From an uncultured Roseovarius sp. (GTDB lineage Bacteria; Pseudomonadota; Alphaproteobacteria; Rhodobacterales; Rhodobacteraceae): 64,000 nt of DNA. Position numbers and translations under genes: made by a program. Numbering within the stretch: position 1 is the first letter of the stretch; every line of letters starts with the position of its first letter. This document shows, one piece after another, positions 18,118-26,651 of the stretch. The notes beneath the pieces are model-generated. The model made no database searches, was not told where the DNA came from, and was given only the letters and a program-made list of their open reading frames with translations. The stretch is taken from NCBI GenBank assembly GCA_951812895.1, contig OX638333.1:3762001-3826000 (forward strand), in the 5' to 3' direction.

Positions 18118-18194
18118 TGGTAGGCCCGGAGGGACTCGAACCCCCAACCAAAGCGTTATGAGCGCTCTGCTCTAACCAATTGAGCTACAGGCCC
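18118..18194 (-). tRNA. tRNA with CAT anticodon, probably tRNA-Ile2 (lysidine type)
   Basis: The minus strand folds into a complete cloverleaf of 77 bases including an encoded CCA end (18118-18120). The acceptor stem GGGCCTG/CGGGCCT has a G-U first pair; the anticodon stem GAGCG/CGCTT encloses the loop CTCATAA, giving anticodon CAT; the T loop is TTCGAGT. CAT anticodons belong to elongator Met, initiator Met or Ile2. The acceptor stem and D-arm resemble alphaproteobacterial isoleucine tRNAs and not the GGCGGCG-type elongator Met as recalled. The initiator is excluded by the missing three G-C pairs at the anticodon stem. In that case TilS would convert the anticodon C to lysidine to read ATA. 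Confidence 0.9.
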
Positions 18195-18302
18195 GCCTGA
18201 TGCCCCTCGTAAGGGGGGCTGGAAGGGGCGTCAAGGCTTTCAGATTGCGAACGTGGGCCTGATGGTCTAACGGAGGCCTCAAGACACGATCGGAGCGGGC
18301 TA

Positions 18303-19349
18303 ATGAGCGGAATAAAGAACGGGATCACCTATGCCGATGCGGGCGTGGACATCGACGCAGGCAATGAATTGGTCGAGCGGATCAAACCTGCTGCGAAACG
18401 CACCAACCGGCCCGGCGTCATGGCGGGGCTTGGCGGGTTTGGCGCTCTGTTTGACCTCAAGGGCGCGGGTTACTCTGATCCGGTTCTGGTGGCGGCCACA
18501 GATGGCGTAGGCACAAAGCTGCGAATTGCAATTGATACGGGAAATGTTGACACAATTGGAATTGATCTGGTGGCGATGTGCGTGAATGATCTTGTGTGTC
18601 AGGGCGCCGAGCCGCTGTTTTTCCTCGACTATTTTGCCACCGGCAAGCTGGAAACCGAAACCGCCGCCCGCATCATCGAAGGCATTGCCGAAGGATGCGT
18701 ACGATCCGGTGCGGCACTGATCGGTGGCGAGACCGCAGAGATGCCGGGTATGTACGAAGCAGGTGATTTTGATCTGGCCGGATTTGCTGTTGGGGCGATG
18801 GAACGCGGGGCCGAGTTGCCTGCAGACGTTAAAGCAGGTGACGTTCTGCTGGGCTTGGCTAGCGATGGCGTGCATTCCAATGGATATTCGCTGGTACGGC
18901 GTCTGGTTGAGCTTTCGGGCCTGGGATGGGACGCCAAATGCCCGTGGTCAGACGATACACTTGGCGCGGCCTTGCTGGCGCCAACACGGCTTTACGTGAC
19001 GCAGGCGCTGGCGGCTGTGCGGGCAGGGGGCGTGCATGCGCTGGCCCATATCACCGGCGGCGGGCTGACTGAAAACCTACCTCGGGTTTTGCCTGAGAAT
19101 TGTGGTGCAAAAGTTGATTTGTCGTCTTGGGCTTTGCCACCTGTTTTCCGCTGGCTAGTCGAACAGGGCGGCATGGCGGAGGCTGAACTGCTCAAGACCT
19201 TCAATTGCGGAATTGGGATGGTTTTGGCCGTGGCTGCTGATCGTGCAGACGCACTTACCGATCTGCTGGAAGCAGAAGGCGAAACCGTACACCGTATTGG
19301 TCAGGTAGACGATTCACCGGGCGTTACTTATCTAGGCGCGCTTGTGTGA
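18303..19349 (+). CDS. purM: Phosphoribosylformylglycinamidine cyclo-ligase PurM (AIR synthetase)
   Basis: Closes the imidazole ring in step five of purine synthesis, forming aminoimidazole ribotide from FGAM with ATP. The 348-residue length is typical. The N-terminal [17 protein letters not shown], the [10 protein letters not shown] block near residue 65, the [11 protein letters not shown] motif near residue 143 and [15 protein letters not shown] near residue 185 are diagnostic of PurM. The ATG at 18303 fits. It is translationally coupled to purN through a GTGA overlap, a common purMN arrangement; the other purine genes in the window, purC-purS-purQ, are 9 kb away. Confidence 0.96.
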   Translation: MSGIKNGITYADAGVDIDAGNELVERIKPAAKRTNRPGVMAGLGGFGALFDLKGAGYSDPVLVAATDGVGTKLRIAIDTGNVDTIGIDLVAMCVNDLVCQGAEPLFFLDYFATGKLETETAARIIEGIAEGCVRSGAALIGGETAEMPGMYEAGDFDLAGFAVGAMERGAELPADVKAGDVLLGLASDGVHSNGYSLVRRLVELSGLGWDAKCPWSDDTLGAALLAPTRLYVTQALAAVRAGGVHALAHITGGGLTENLPRVLPENCGAKVDLSSWALPPVFRWLVEQGGMAEAELLKTFNCGIGMVLAVAADRADALTDLLEAEGETVHRIGQVDDSPGVTYLGALV

Positions 19350-19939
19350 CCAAACGGGTTGCCATCCTGATCTCAGGCGGCGGGTCCAACATGGTCTCTC
19401 TGGTGGAGGCGATGACTGGCGATTTCCCGGCGCGACCGGTGCTGGTGCTCTCCAACAATCCGGATGCCGGCGGTCTGAGCAAGGCCTCAGATCGTCAGAT
19501 CGCGGCTGCAGTGGTGGATCATCGTCCTTTCCTGGGGAACCGAGCAGCATTCGAGAAAGAATTGAACGCGGTTCTCGATCAGCATCAACCGGACATCATT
19601 TGTCTTGCCGGTTTTATGCGCGTTTTGACGCCCGGTTTTGCAACAAGATGGCAGGGCCAGATGCTGAATATTCACCCCTCTTTGCTGCCCAAATACCCTG
19701 GTCTGAACACCTACGCACGCGCACTAGAAGCAGGTGACCTTGAGGCCGGCTGCAGCGTGCACGAGGTCATTCCGGAACTCGATGCAGGTCCTCTGTTGGG
19801 GCAGGCGCGGGTGCCCATTAAAAGCGAAGACACAGTGGAATCACTGGCCAAACGTGTTCTGGTGCAAGAACACATCCTTTACCCAGCTGTTCTGCGCAGT
19901 TTTGCAATTGGGGACCGCAGCCCGGTCCTAATTCCCTAA
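19346..19939 (+). CDS. purN: Phosphoribosylglycinamide formyltransferase PurN
   Basis: Transfers a formyl group from 10-formyltetrahydrofolate to GAR in purine synthesis, linking this locus to one-carbon metabolism. The 197-residue protein contains ISGGGSNM near residue 10, the [12 protein letters not shown] stretch near residue 90, the catalytic Asn-Ile-His of [13 protein letters not shown] near 110, and the catalytic Asp in [14 protein letters not shown] near 145. It starts with GTG at 19346, overlapping the purM stop by four bases, so its translation is coupled to PurM. Confidence 0.96.
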   Translation: MTKRVAILISGGGSNMVSLVEAMTGDFPARPVLVLSNNPDAGGLSKASDRQIAAAVVDHRPFLGNRAAFEKELNAVLDQHQPDIICLAGFMRVLTPGFATRWQGQMLNIHPSLLPKYPGLNTYARALEAGDLEAGCSVHEVIPELDAGPLLGQARVPIKSEDTVESLAKRVLVQEHILYPAVLRSFAIGDRSPVLIP

Positions 19940-20022
19940 GTCAGTTTGCTTTTTCTTCCGGCTCGCCTATACCGGATACAGGGCGGGCAAAAACAAACAA
20001 ATACGACAAGATACGGGACTAC

Positions 20023-21180
20023 ATGAAAATCATCAGAACCACCGAAGAGCTTGCCGAATTTTGCCAGCGGGCAAAAGACTGTGACTATGTCACCCTGGAC
20101 ACCGAATTCCTACGAGAGCGAACATACTATTCAAAGCTATGCCTGCTGCAAATGGCGCTGCCGGGACGGGGCGAGGATGATGCGGTTCTGGTTGATCCGA
20201 TTGCCGGCGACCTGTCGCTGGAACCAGTATACGAGTTGTTCCGCGACACGTCCGTGGTCAAGGTGTTTCACGCCGCCCGACAGGATATTGAGATTTTCTG
20301 CGTCGATGCAGGTGTGATACCCGATCCATTGTTTGACACTCAGGTCGCGGCGATGGTCTGCGGCTTTGGGGATCAGGTCGGATATGAGACGCTTGTGCGC
20401 AAGGTCGCCCGACAACAGCTTGATAAATCATCACGTTTTACAGATTGGTCCCGTCGTCCGCTGACCGATGCACAGATGACATATGCATTGGCAGACGTTA
20501 CTCATCTGCGCGATATCTACGAGTTTTTGGCTGCAAAACTGCAGGAAAGCGGCCGTGACAAATGGCTTGCGGAAGAATTGCAGACGCTGACTGATCCGGA
20601 AACCTACATCGTGCGGCCGGAAGATGCCTGGCGCAGGATTAAAACCCGCAACTCCTCGGGCAAGTTTTTGGCAATTGTACGCGAACTTGCGCGCTTTCGA
20701 GAAGAATATGCGCAAAGCCGCAACATCCCCCGCAACCGGGTGTTAAAAGATGACGCGTTGGTGGAACTGGCCTCGACAAAACCTGGCAATAGCAAAGAAC
20801 TTTCTCGCGCGCGGCTATTGCTGCGGGAAGCTCGCAAAGGGGACATCGCTGATGGCATTTTGAAAGCTATTCAAGATGGATTGAATTGCCCTGCTGCGAA
20901 TATGCCCAAACCCGGCCGCACACGTGACAAATTACAGGTCAACCCGGCGCTTGCCGATCTTTTGCGTGTACTTTTGAAAGCCAAAACAGAAGAATCCGGC
21001 GTCGCCTCAAAACTTATCGCAAGCGCTGCGGATTTGGATGCTTTATCCGCAGGCGAACGCGATATCGCAGCGCTAAAGGGTTGGCGGCACGAAGTATTCG
21101 GCGATGATGCTCTGCGCTTGTGCAACGGTGAAATTGGCCTTGCCACAAAGGGCAAATCCATCATCACATTTGAACTGTAA
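20023..21180 (+). CDS. rnd: Ribonuclease D
   Basis: 3'-5' exoribonuclease that trims tRNA precursors and other stable RNA. Length of 385 residues matches RNase D. The DEDD exonuclease domain fills roughly residues 1-195: DTEFLRERTY with the first Asp-Glu pair near residue 26, FHAARQDIEIF with the second Asp near 85, and YALADVTHLRDIY near 155 with the last Asp. A helical HRDC domain follows near residues 215-300. It is monocistronic, 83 bases after purN, and convergent with the lipoprotein gene at 21189. Confidence 0.94.
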   Translation: MKIIRTTEELAEFCQRAKDCDYVTLDTEFLRERTYYSKLCLLQMALPGRGEDDAVLVDPIAGDLSLEPVYELFRDTSVVKVFHAARQDIEIFCVDAGVIPDPLFDTQVAAMVCGFGDQVGYETLVRKVARQQLDKSSRFTDWSRRPLTDAQMTYALADVTHLRDIYEFLAAKLQESGRDKWLAEELQTLTDPETYIVRPEDAWRRIKTRNSSGKFLAIVRELARFREEYAQSRNIPRNRVLKDDALVELASTKPGNSKELSRARLLLREARKGDIADGILKAIQDGLNCPAANMPKPGRTRDKLQVNPALADLLRVLLKAKTEESGVASKLIASAADLDALSAGERDIAALKGWRHEVFGDDALRLCNGEIGLATKGKSIITFEL

Positions 21181-21188
21181 TAGTAGGT

Positions 21189-21767
21189 TTACCGGCGTTT
21201 ACTGGTACGAACATTGCGTTTTGCGATTACCTGGATTGAGCGCACAGCATCAAGGTCCTGAGTGGAAATATACGCCGCAACCTGCACTTTTCTTGTCCTC
21301 GGCGACCCTTGTTGGGTGTTGATCGGCTGCAGAGCGTTCAGAGTATAGATCAACACGCCGTCGACCGGCACACCGTCATTTTCAGGAAGTAATCTGACAT
21401 CAAATCCTCCCTGACGGGCGGTTTCACCTGTTACTCGAATGATGGCCCCGCTTGTCGTGCGTTCAATTACTAGGTCGGTCACCTGATCCACCAATGTTCC
21501 TTCGTACGGAACGACCTTGCTGCGGCGGCGCAAAACTCCGGATTTTTGCAATGCTGTCGCATTGGCGCGAACGAGTTGTGAATTTTTTCCTCCGCCGATA
21601 AGTGGATTAATTTCCTCCACTTCAGCGGTTCCAGAACCGGTTTCGACCGTTGTTACGGATTTACTCTTACCGAACCAGTTGGCTGGATTGGCACGTGAAT
21701 CCCGCAAGCCGCCGCAACCGGCAAGTACAAGAGTCGACATTATCAGAAACGCAAGAAATAACCGCAT
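21189..21767 (-). CDS. Predicted lipoprotein (DUF3576-like)
   Basis: A 192-residue protein with a short signal sequence and a lipobox (LVLAGC, Cys near residue 18), so it is probably anchored to the outer or inner membrane by lipid. The body is a soluble beta-rich region with PYEGTLVDQVTDLVIERTTSGAIIRVTGETARQGG-type sequence in the middle and a basic C-terminus. It resembles, from memory, the DUF3576 family of alphaproteobacterial lipoproteins; this should be treated as tentative. Function is unknown. It lies convergent to rnd and divergent from sufE. Confidence 0.75.
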   Translation of the reverse strand: MRLFLAFLIMSTLVLAGCGGLRDSRANPANWFGKSKSVTTVETGSGTAEVEEINPLIGGGKNSQLVRANATALQKSGVLRRRSKVVPYEGTLVDQVTDLVIERTTSGAIIRVTGETARQGGFDVRLLPENDGVPVDGVLIYTLNALQPINTQQGSPRTRKVQVAAYISTQDLDAVRSIQVIAKRNVRTSKRR

Positions 21768-21898
21768 GCTACACCCTTTAGTCCGCTACAAACGGGTTAC
21801 CCTATCCGGCCCGCGTTGAAAAGGCGCAAGGAAGGGGGCTGGACCTATGCGCGGCTTGCCCCTAGGTGTTTGTCCGCGAGCACGATAAGGGGAAAGCC

Positions 21899-22306
21899 GT
21901 GGCAACCGAAGCATTTGAGGAAATCGTAGAGGATTTTGAGTTTCTCGAAGACTGGGAAGACCGGTATCGCTATGTCATTGATCGCGGCAAGGCGATGGAG
22001 CCGCTGGAGGATGCTCTCAAAGTACCTTCAACCAAGGTTGATGGCTGCGCCAGCCAGGTCTGGCTTCACCCGCGAATCGCGAATGAATCGTTTTCTTTTG
22101 ACGGTGACAGCGATGCGATGATCGTTCGCGGCCTGATCGCTGTCCTGCGTGCGCTGTATAATGATTTACCCGTGACTGATGTGATGCAGGTCGATGCCGC
22201 CGCAGAAATGGCCCGGCTTGGCCTTAACGATCATCTGTCTGCACAACGCTCGAATGGCTTGCGGTCTATGATCCAGCGCATACGGGATGTCGCGGGAAGC
22301 GCCTGA
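21899..22306 (+). CDS. sufE: SufE-type cysteine desulfuration protein
   Basis: Accepts persulfide sulfur from the cysteine desulfurase SufS for iron-sulfur cluster assembly. With the GTG at 21899 (AAGGGGA five bases upstream) the protein has 135 residues and the nucleophile falls at Cys50 in KVDGCASQVWL, close to Cys51 of the E. coli protein. A longer frame from 21866 is less likely. Helical segments EEIVEDFEFLEDWEDRYRYVI and LIAVLRALYNDL fit the family fold. No other suf gene is nearby; the gene stands alone between a lipoprotein gene and an FAD monooxygenase gene. Confidence 0.93.
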   Translation: MATEAFEEIVEDFEFLEDWEDRYRYVIDRGKAMEPLEDALKVPSTKVDGCASQVWLHPRIANESFSFDGDSDAMIVRGLIAVLRALYNDLPVTDVMQVDAAAEMARLGLNDHLSAQRSNGLRSMIQRIRDVAGSA

Positions 22307-22330
22307 ACACGTTTTAACACCAGTTTTGGT

Positions 22331-23560
22331 TCAGACCTGTGACAGTGAAAAGCCGGCCACAGCTTTGTACCGTTCAGATAACCGGGCAATTTCATTCTCT
22401 CCGATAACATCGCTTGGCACCGCGCCAACCTGTTTTCCAAGGCGTTCGTCAACTATGTCCAGGATCGCATCCGGAGGCAATTCCCGGTTTAACTCAACAA
22501 CTTTGGACATCGCTGGACGACGTTTGGCGTCATATGACTCAAATGCGTCCATAACAGTTGATGCTTCTGCCATTTCCGAAGACAGGCACTTCGTATCCAA
22601 AATAGCCTGACAGGCGCCGTTTGATCCAAAAGGATACATTGGATGTGCGGCATCCCCAAGAAGGGTAACACGCCCATAACTCCATTGTGGCAACGGATCG
22701 CGATCCACCATTTGGTAATAGTGAACGGTTTCCGTCGAATTAATCAGGTTGCCCAGATCAACACATTCGATTTCCGACTGTTGGCAGATATCGCGCAACG
22801 CAGCTTTGTCGGCTATGCGTGACCAATCCGCCGTCGCCATTGCCTCGGCTCTTTGCCGCCTTTCCAGAACCCAGTTCACCCGCTCTGCCCCGTCTTGCGA
22901 ACCCAATGGATATAGGACCAATTTCAGGTCTCGCAGACATCCGATAAGCGACATTTCCCGCCCCAGCTGAAGGCCTGAATTCATAGCGATTCCCCGCCAC
23001 ATTTCCACACCTGACTGAACAGGGTTCCCTTCTTCTGGATACAGGCATTCTCTGACCTTTGAATGAATTCCGTCGCATCCGATCAGTGCATTAACATGCG
23101 TGACAGCCTCAATACCTGTTGAGACATTGGCCAATGTAATCTCAACATTTTCTTTTCCAGATCGAAAACCAACCAAATGCTCGCCCTGCCGCATCTCAAT
23201 TCCCTGCGATTGTTCCAGAGCCTTTAACAGGATTTCGTGCAACGTCCCCCTATGTATGGCGAGCTGTGGGTCGTGATACCCAGCATTGCGCCCCCGCGCC
23301 TCACTATGAATCAATTGCCCTGAGGCTGTTTTGAATGAGAGCCTTTCAATCTCGGCAGATGACGACTCCAGCGCCTCCAACAATCCAAGCGAATTGAGCG
23401 CACCCGTCGCATGTGGCAACAGGTTGATGCCAGCACCAATGGGTTGGAAATTTGTAACTGTATCAATGATCTGAACAGGCACACCAATCCGCGACAACTG
23501 CAGGGCAAGCGTTGTCCCCGCGATCCCGGCACCGGCAATGAATACGTTTGGCGTTGCCAT
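22331..23560 (-). CDS. FAD-dependent aromatic monooxygenase (salicylate hydroxylase-like)
   Basis: A 409-residue class A flavoprotein monooxygenase. The N-terminal FAD-binding Rossmann motif is IAGAGIAGTTLALQLSRIG, the middle Asp-Gly motif is ALIGCDGIHSKVRE near residue 160 and the second FAD motif is LLGDAAHPMYPFGSNGACQA near residue 290. These place it with salicylate hydroxylase and 6-hydroxynicotinate or 3-hydroxybenzoate hydroxylases, which use NAD(P)H and oxygen to hydroxylate an aromatic ring. The actual substrate is unknown, as no ring-cleavage genes are adjacent. It lies 99 bases downstream of the DUF1638 gene on the same strand, so read-through is possible. Confidence 0.82.
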   Translation of the reverse strand: MATPNVFIAGAGIAGTTLALQLSRIGVPVQIIDTVTNFQPIGAGINLLPHATGALNSLGLLEALESSSAEIERLSFKTASGQLIHSEARGRNAGYHDPQLAIHRGTLHEILLKALEQSQGIEMRQGEHLVGFRSGKENVEITLANVSTGIEAVTHVNALIGCDGIHSKVRECLYPEEGNPVQSGVEMWRGIAMNSGLQLGREMSLIGCLRDLKLVLYPLGSQDGAERVNWVLERRQRAEAMATADWSRIADKAALRDICQQSEIECVDLGNLINSTETVHYYQMVDRDPLPQWSYGRVTLLGDAAHPMYPFGSNGACQAILDTKCLSSEMAEASTVMDAFESYDAKRRPAMSKVVELNRELPPDAILDIVDERLGKQVGAVPSDVIGENEIARLSERYKAVAGFSLSQV

Positions 23561-23659
23561 TATTTTCGGCCTTTAGAAAAGCCCTCTGGCAGCGAAGACT
23601 TACATCATTGATAAGACCGCAACCGGGCAGCCGGTGCAAGACCATCCAAATAATTCAGG

Positions 23660-24322
23660 TCATGTGGTGGCTGCAGTCACTTTGGCAGACCGGCGCAACG
23701 CCGTTTCAAGATCGCCATAACCGGTAAATCGATACTCGAACGTCAGCCCCAGACGCTCTGCACATTCTTTCGCTTTATCCACCAGTACAGGGTTCTTTAC
23801 CTGCGCCTGATAAACCAGCTTGGTGTAATTCCCGAAATACATGTCGCGCAGCTCGGGGTGACGGTCCAGACCCATCGGTTTCCAGATAAAAGCATCAAAC
23901 TGCTTCACCAGAAAATCAGTAAGGTAAAAGGCGGTGATTTCATCATCGTGTTGGGCAAAGGCATCATTGCCTTCAAAAAAAGAATAACAATGCGGACCTT
24001 CTATCATGTCCACGCCCAGTTCTTCGCATTTCGCCTGCAACCCGCCACCGGTTCCACAATCAGCATAAACCACAAACATGTTTTCATACTCACCGCGATA
24101 CTTCGCGACCGTTTCCTCAACGGCATCAGTAATCTTTTCCGGGTAGAGGTGATACTTGGCTGGTAGGCACTGCAGCTCCATATGATCCCAACCATTGGCG
24201 CGTTTCAGGGCCAGAATTTCATGCGCCAGGGCGCCGCACGCAATTAACAAGATACGGCCATGACCCGAAGCGTCCGCAAAACCGCTTTCGGTCAGAACAG
24301 TGTCATTTGGAAGTTCAGTCAT
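23660..24322 (-). CDS. DUF1638 protein linked to cobalamin-dependent methyl transfer
   Basis: A 220-residue protein matching the DUF1638 pattern: a Rossmann-like segment RILLIACGALAHEI near residue 25, LPAKYHLYPEKI with conserved Pro and His near 55, YADCGTGGGLQAKCEELGV near 90 with two Cys, and GPHCYSFF near 112. DUF1638 genes regularly neighbour corrinoid-protein genes, as here, and the conserved Cys residues suggest metal or corrinoid handling; the exact function is not established to my knowledge. It lies 74 bases downstream of the corrinoid gene with an intrinsic terminator between them, so its expression is probably lower. Confidence 0.82.
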   Translation of the reverse strand: MTELPNDTVLTESGFADASGHGRILLIACGALAHEILALKRANGWDHMELQCLPAKYHLYPEKITDAVEETVAKYRGEYENMFVVYADCGTGGGLQAKCEELGVDMIEGPHCYSFFEGNDAFAQHDDEITAFYLTDFLVKQFDAFIWKPMGLDRHPELRDMYFGNYTKLVYQAQVKNPVLVDKAKECAERLGLTFEYRFTGYGDLETALRRSAKVTAATT

Positions 24323-24339
24323 GGCTCAGTTCTCCTAGC

Positions 24340-24370
24340 AAAAACGGCCCGCACAATCTGCACGGGCCGT
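24340..24370 (-). terminator. Intrinsic terminator between corrinoid and DUF1638 genes
   Basis: In the minus direction the stem ACGGCCCG/CGGGCCGT (24363-24370 with 24344-24351) and an 11-base loop are followed directly by TTTTT. It lies 26 bases past the corrinoid-gene stop and 18 bases before the DUF1638 start, so it can attenuate transcription inside the operon. Confidence 0.85.
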
Positions 24371-24396
24371 CATTAGCTGTGGATCACAGCGTTAAA

Positions 24397-25101
24397 TCAG
24401 CCCGTCGCGCCCAGATTGTGCTTGCGCGACATAAATTCCTTGGCGGTTTCCACCGCCACGGCCGCGTCACGGCAATAGGCGTCTGCACCGATGGCTTTGC
24501 CGAATTCTTCGTTCAGAGGCGCACCACCGACCAGAACGACATAATCCTCGCGCCGGCCCTGTTCAATCAGCGTATCGATCACAACTTTCATGTACGGCAT
24601 TGTTGTGGTCAGCAGGGCAGACATCCCAAGGATATCTGGTTGTTCAGAATCCAGTGCCTCAAGATAGTTCTCAACCGGGTTGTTGATACCCAGATCGACC
24701 ACCTCGAAACCAGCACCTTCCATCATCATACCGACGAGGTTTTTGCCAATGTCGTGAATGTCACCTTTAACCGTGCCGATCACCATCCGGCCCACACGTG
24801 GTGCACCAGTTTCGGCCAGCAGCGGCTTAAGAATGGCCATGCCACCCTTCATCGCATTTGCAGCCAGCAGAACCTCAGGCACAAACAAAATACCGTCGCG
24901 GAAGTCTTTGCCGACGATGGTCATGCCGCCAACCAATGCTTTGGTCAAAACGTCGTAAGGCTGCCACTTGCGCTCAAGCAGGATGTTAACGCCTTCTTCG
25001 ATCTCTTCCTTGAGGCCGTCGTAAAGGTCGTCAAACATTTGCTGAACAAGCTCTTCATCATCCAGTTCCGACAGGATGATGTCGTCTTCTTCGTCGGACA
25101 T
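24397..25101 (-). CDS. Corrinoid (cobalamin)-binding methyl carrier protein
   Basis: A stand-alone corrinoid protein of 234 residues. Residues about 15-100 form the helical cap domain (MFDDLYDGLKEEIEEGV; PEVLLAANAMKGGMAIL), and residues about 103-225 the Rossmann-like B12 domain with the base-off motif D-x-H-x-x-G at 114-119 (His116 as cobalt ligand) and conserved SALLTTTM and GGAP motifs. It carries a methyl group on cobalt between methyltransferases. With the separate homocysteine methyltransferase at 26652 it matches the split methionine synthase of roseobacters; involvement in demethylating glycine betaine or methylamines is an alternative. The acidic N-terminus (DEEDD) is unusual. Confidence 0.88.
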   Translation of the reverse strand: MSDEEDDIILSELDDEELVQQMFDDLYDGLKEEIEEGVNILLERKWQPYDVLTKALVGGMTIVGKDFRDGILFVPEVLLAANAMKGGMAILKPLLAETGAPRVGRMVIGTVKGDIHDIGKNLVGMMMEGAGFEVVDLGINNPVENYLEALDSEQPDILGMSALLTTTMPYMKVVIDTLIEQGRREDYVVLVGGAPLNEEFGKAIGADAYCRDAAVAVETAKEFMSRKHNLGATG

Positions 25102-25165
25102 GAGCGGATTCCTAAAATCTGGGCGCCGTGCGTGCGCGTTTTCATTACTTTCGACATTTCGTCAT

Positions 25166-25198
25166 TTTGTCGCGGTTACACTTTGCGAATTGCGACAC
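25166..25198. promoter_or_regulatory. Conserved promoter element upstream of the corrinoid gene
   Basis: This stretch, 65 bases before the corrinoid start, aligns with 27696-27724 upstream of the homocysteine methyltransferase. Shared blocks in the same order on the plus strand are TTTGTC-CGG, CACTTT and ATTG-C-A-AC. It also contains an inverted repeat, TGTCGC (25168-25173) and GCGACA (25192-25197). Nature unknown: an operator or a promoter core for both parts of the split enzyme. Confidence 0.5.
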
Positions 25199-25284
25199 AG
25201 ACAGCTTCGCTTCCGACTTATAGGGCAAAATTTCACGTTTGGCGCATGAAATCTTTTGATGAACTCCATGTGTTTATTGCATTT

Positions 25285-25299
25285 GTTCTCTATATGTTC
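25285..25299 (+). promoter_or_regulatory. LexA (SOS) box GTTC-N7-GTTC
   Basis: GTTC at 25285-25288 and GTTC at 25296-25299 separated by exactly seven bases form the direct-repeat LexA site known from alphaproteobacteria. The site ends 11 bases before the ATG of the radical SAM gene at 25311, where bound LexA would block transcription initiation or early elongation. Confidence 0.75.
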
Positions 25300-25310
25300 C
25301 AATTTGTTGT

Positions 25311-26405
25311 ATGGCGGGCGAAAACGACATCAGCATTGATCCAATCCTCCGTCGAAGGGCACGCGGCGCGCAAAGCAATGCGACAGGACGATATGAACCA
25401 CTCACTACTCGTTTTGAAAGCGATGGGTGGGAAGTAAAAAAAGCCGAAGAACAGCTGTTGCGCACCGAAGTTTCAGAAGAAACACCACGAAAGATTATCA
25501 CCTATAACCGCTCTCCTGATTTGCCATTTGACCGGTCGATCAATCCCTATCGGGGGTGTGAACATGGATGTATTTATTGCTTTGCGCGACCGACGCATAG
25601 TTGGCTTGGGATGTCGGCTGGCCTTGATTTTGAAACCCGTCTTATTGCCCGGCCAAATGCGCCAGAAATTTTAGAGAAAGAATTGCGAAACCCACGATAC
25701 AGGGTGCGGCCCATAGCGATTGGAACCAACACTGATCCCTATCAACCTATTGAAAAAGAACACAAGATCATGCGCGCTTGCCTCAAAGTCCTTCGCGCAT
25801 TCCGGCACCCGGTCGCTATCGTCACCAAAGGGGCACTGATCGAACGGGATCTGGATATTCTTGCCCCGATGGCGGCAGATGGTCTGGCCCGAGCTGGGAT
25901 TTCTGTCACTACGCTGGAGCCGAAACTTTCACGCCTGCTTGAGCCCCGTGCCCCCACGCCAACCCGACGCCTGACTATGATCAAGACGCTTGCAAAGTCC
26001 GGAGTGCCGGTCCGCATCATGACATCGCCAATCATACCGGCACTCAATGACCATGAAATAGAAGCGTTGCTTGAGGCCGGCAAAGATGCCGGGGCAGGGG
26101 CAGCCAGCTGGATCATGCTGCGCCTTCCGCTGGAGGTTTCACCGCTGTTCCGTGAATGGCTGGCCGCGCATTACCCGGACCGGGCAAAGCGGATCATGGG
26201 GTTGGTGCGGGACATGCATGATGGCCGCGATTATGCAGCCGATTGGGGGCGGCGGATGCGGGGAAGCGGCACGTATGCCGACATGATCGCCAGACGGTTT
26301 GAACTTGCAGCACGTCGCTTTGACCTCGACCAAAAGCAACCGGCCCTGCGTTGTGATCTCTTTCGCCCGCCAATCCGGTCAGGGGATCAATTGCCGTTAC
26401 TTTGA
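25311..26405 (+). CDS. Radical SAM protein, SplB-like (PA0069/Rv2578c family)
   Basis: A 364-residue radical SAM enzyme with the 4Fe-4S cluster motif Cys83-x3-Cys87-x2-Cys90 (CEHGCIYC) and a TIM-barrel core. It is related to the COG1533 group that includes spore photoproduct lyase, a DNA-repair enzyme, and matches the PA0069/Rv2578c family as recalled; the substrate of that family is not established. The LexA box immediately upstream implies induction by DNA damage, consistent with a repair-related role. It is divergent from the corrinoid gene and its 3' end overlaps the convergent small membrane-protein gene by nine bases. Confidence 0.88.
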   Translation: MAGENDISIDPILRRRARGAQSNATGRYEPLTTRFESDGWEVKKAEEQLLRTEVSEETPRKIITYNRSPDLPFDRSINPYRGCEHGCIYCFARPTHSWLGMSAGLDFETRLIARPNAPEILEKELRNPRYRVRPIAIGTNTDPYQPIEKEHKIMRACLKVLRAFRHPVAIVTKGALIERDLDILAPMAADGLARAGISVTTLEPKLSRLLEPRAPTPTRRLTMIKTLAKSGVPVRIMTSPIIPALNDHEIEALLEAGKDAGAGAASWIMLRLPLEVSPLFREWLAAHYPDRAKRIMGLVRDMHDGRDYAADWGRRMRGSGTYADMIARRFELAARRFDLDQKQPALRCDLFRPPIRSGDQLPLL

Positions 26406-26639
26406 CTGTGCTGCTCTTCCTGCCCACCACGCGGCTAGAAAAATGACCACAACGATTCCACCTGGAATCAGCACAAAAATGGTCAAATCCTCGCCATGCA
26501 TTTCCCACGGCATTGTAAAATCACAGGTGTTGCTGTTGGGGCTGCCAAAGGCACAGGCCATGGCAGACGCCCAGATGTAAAAAGCAATCCAACCCAACAG
26601 GGCAGCGACACCAACAATCATTAAGATCAGGCGCAGCAT
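26397..26639 (-). CDS. Small two-helix membrane protein of unknown function
   Basis: An 80-residue protein with two hydrophobic segments, residues about 3-25 (LILMIVGVAALLGWIAFYIWA) and about 52-72 (LTIFVLIPGGIVVVIFLAAWW), joined by a polar loop with two Cys residues (ACAFG and NTCDF). It lies 12 bases downstream of the homocysteine methyltransferase stop on the same strand and could be co-transcribed with it. I recognise no family. It overlaps the end of the radical SAM gene on the other strand. Confidence 0.65.
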   Translation of the reverse strand: MLRLILMIVGVAALLGWIAFYIWASAMACAFGSPNSNTCDFTMPWEMHGEDLTIFVLIPGGIVVVIFLAAWWAGRAAQSK

Positions 26640-26651
26640 CCCTAATTTGAC

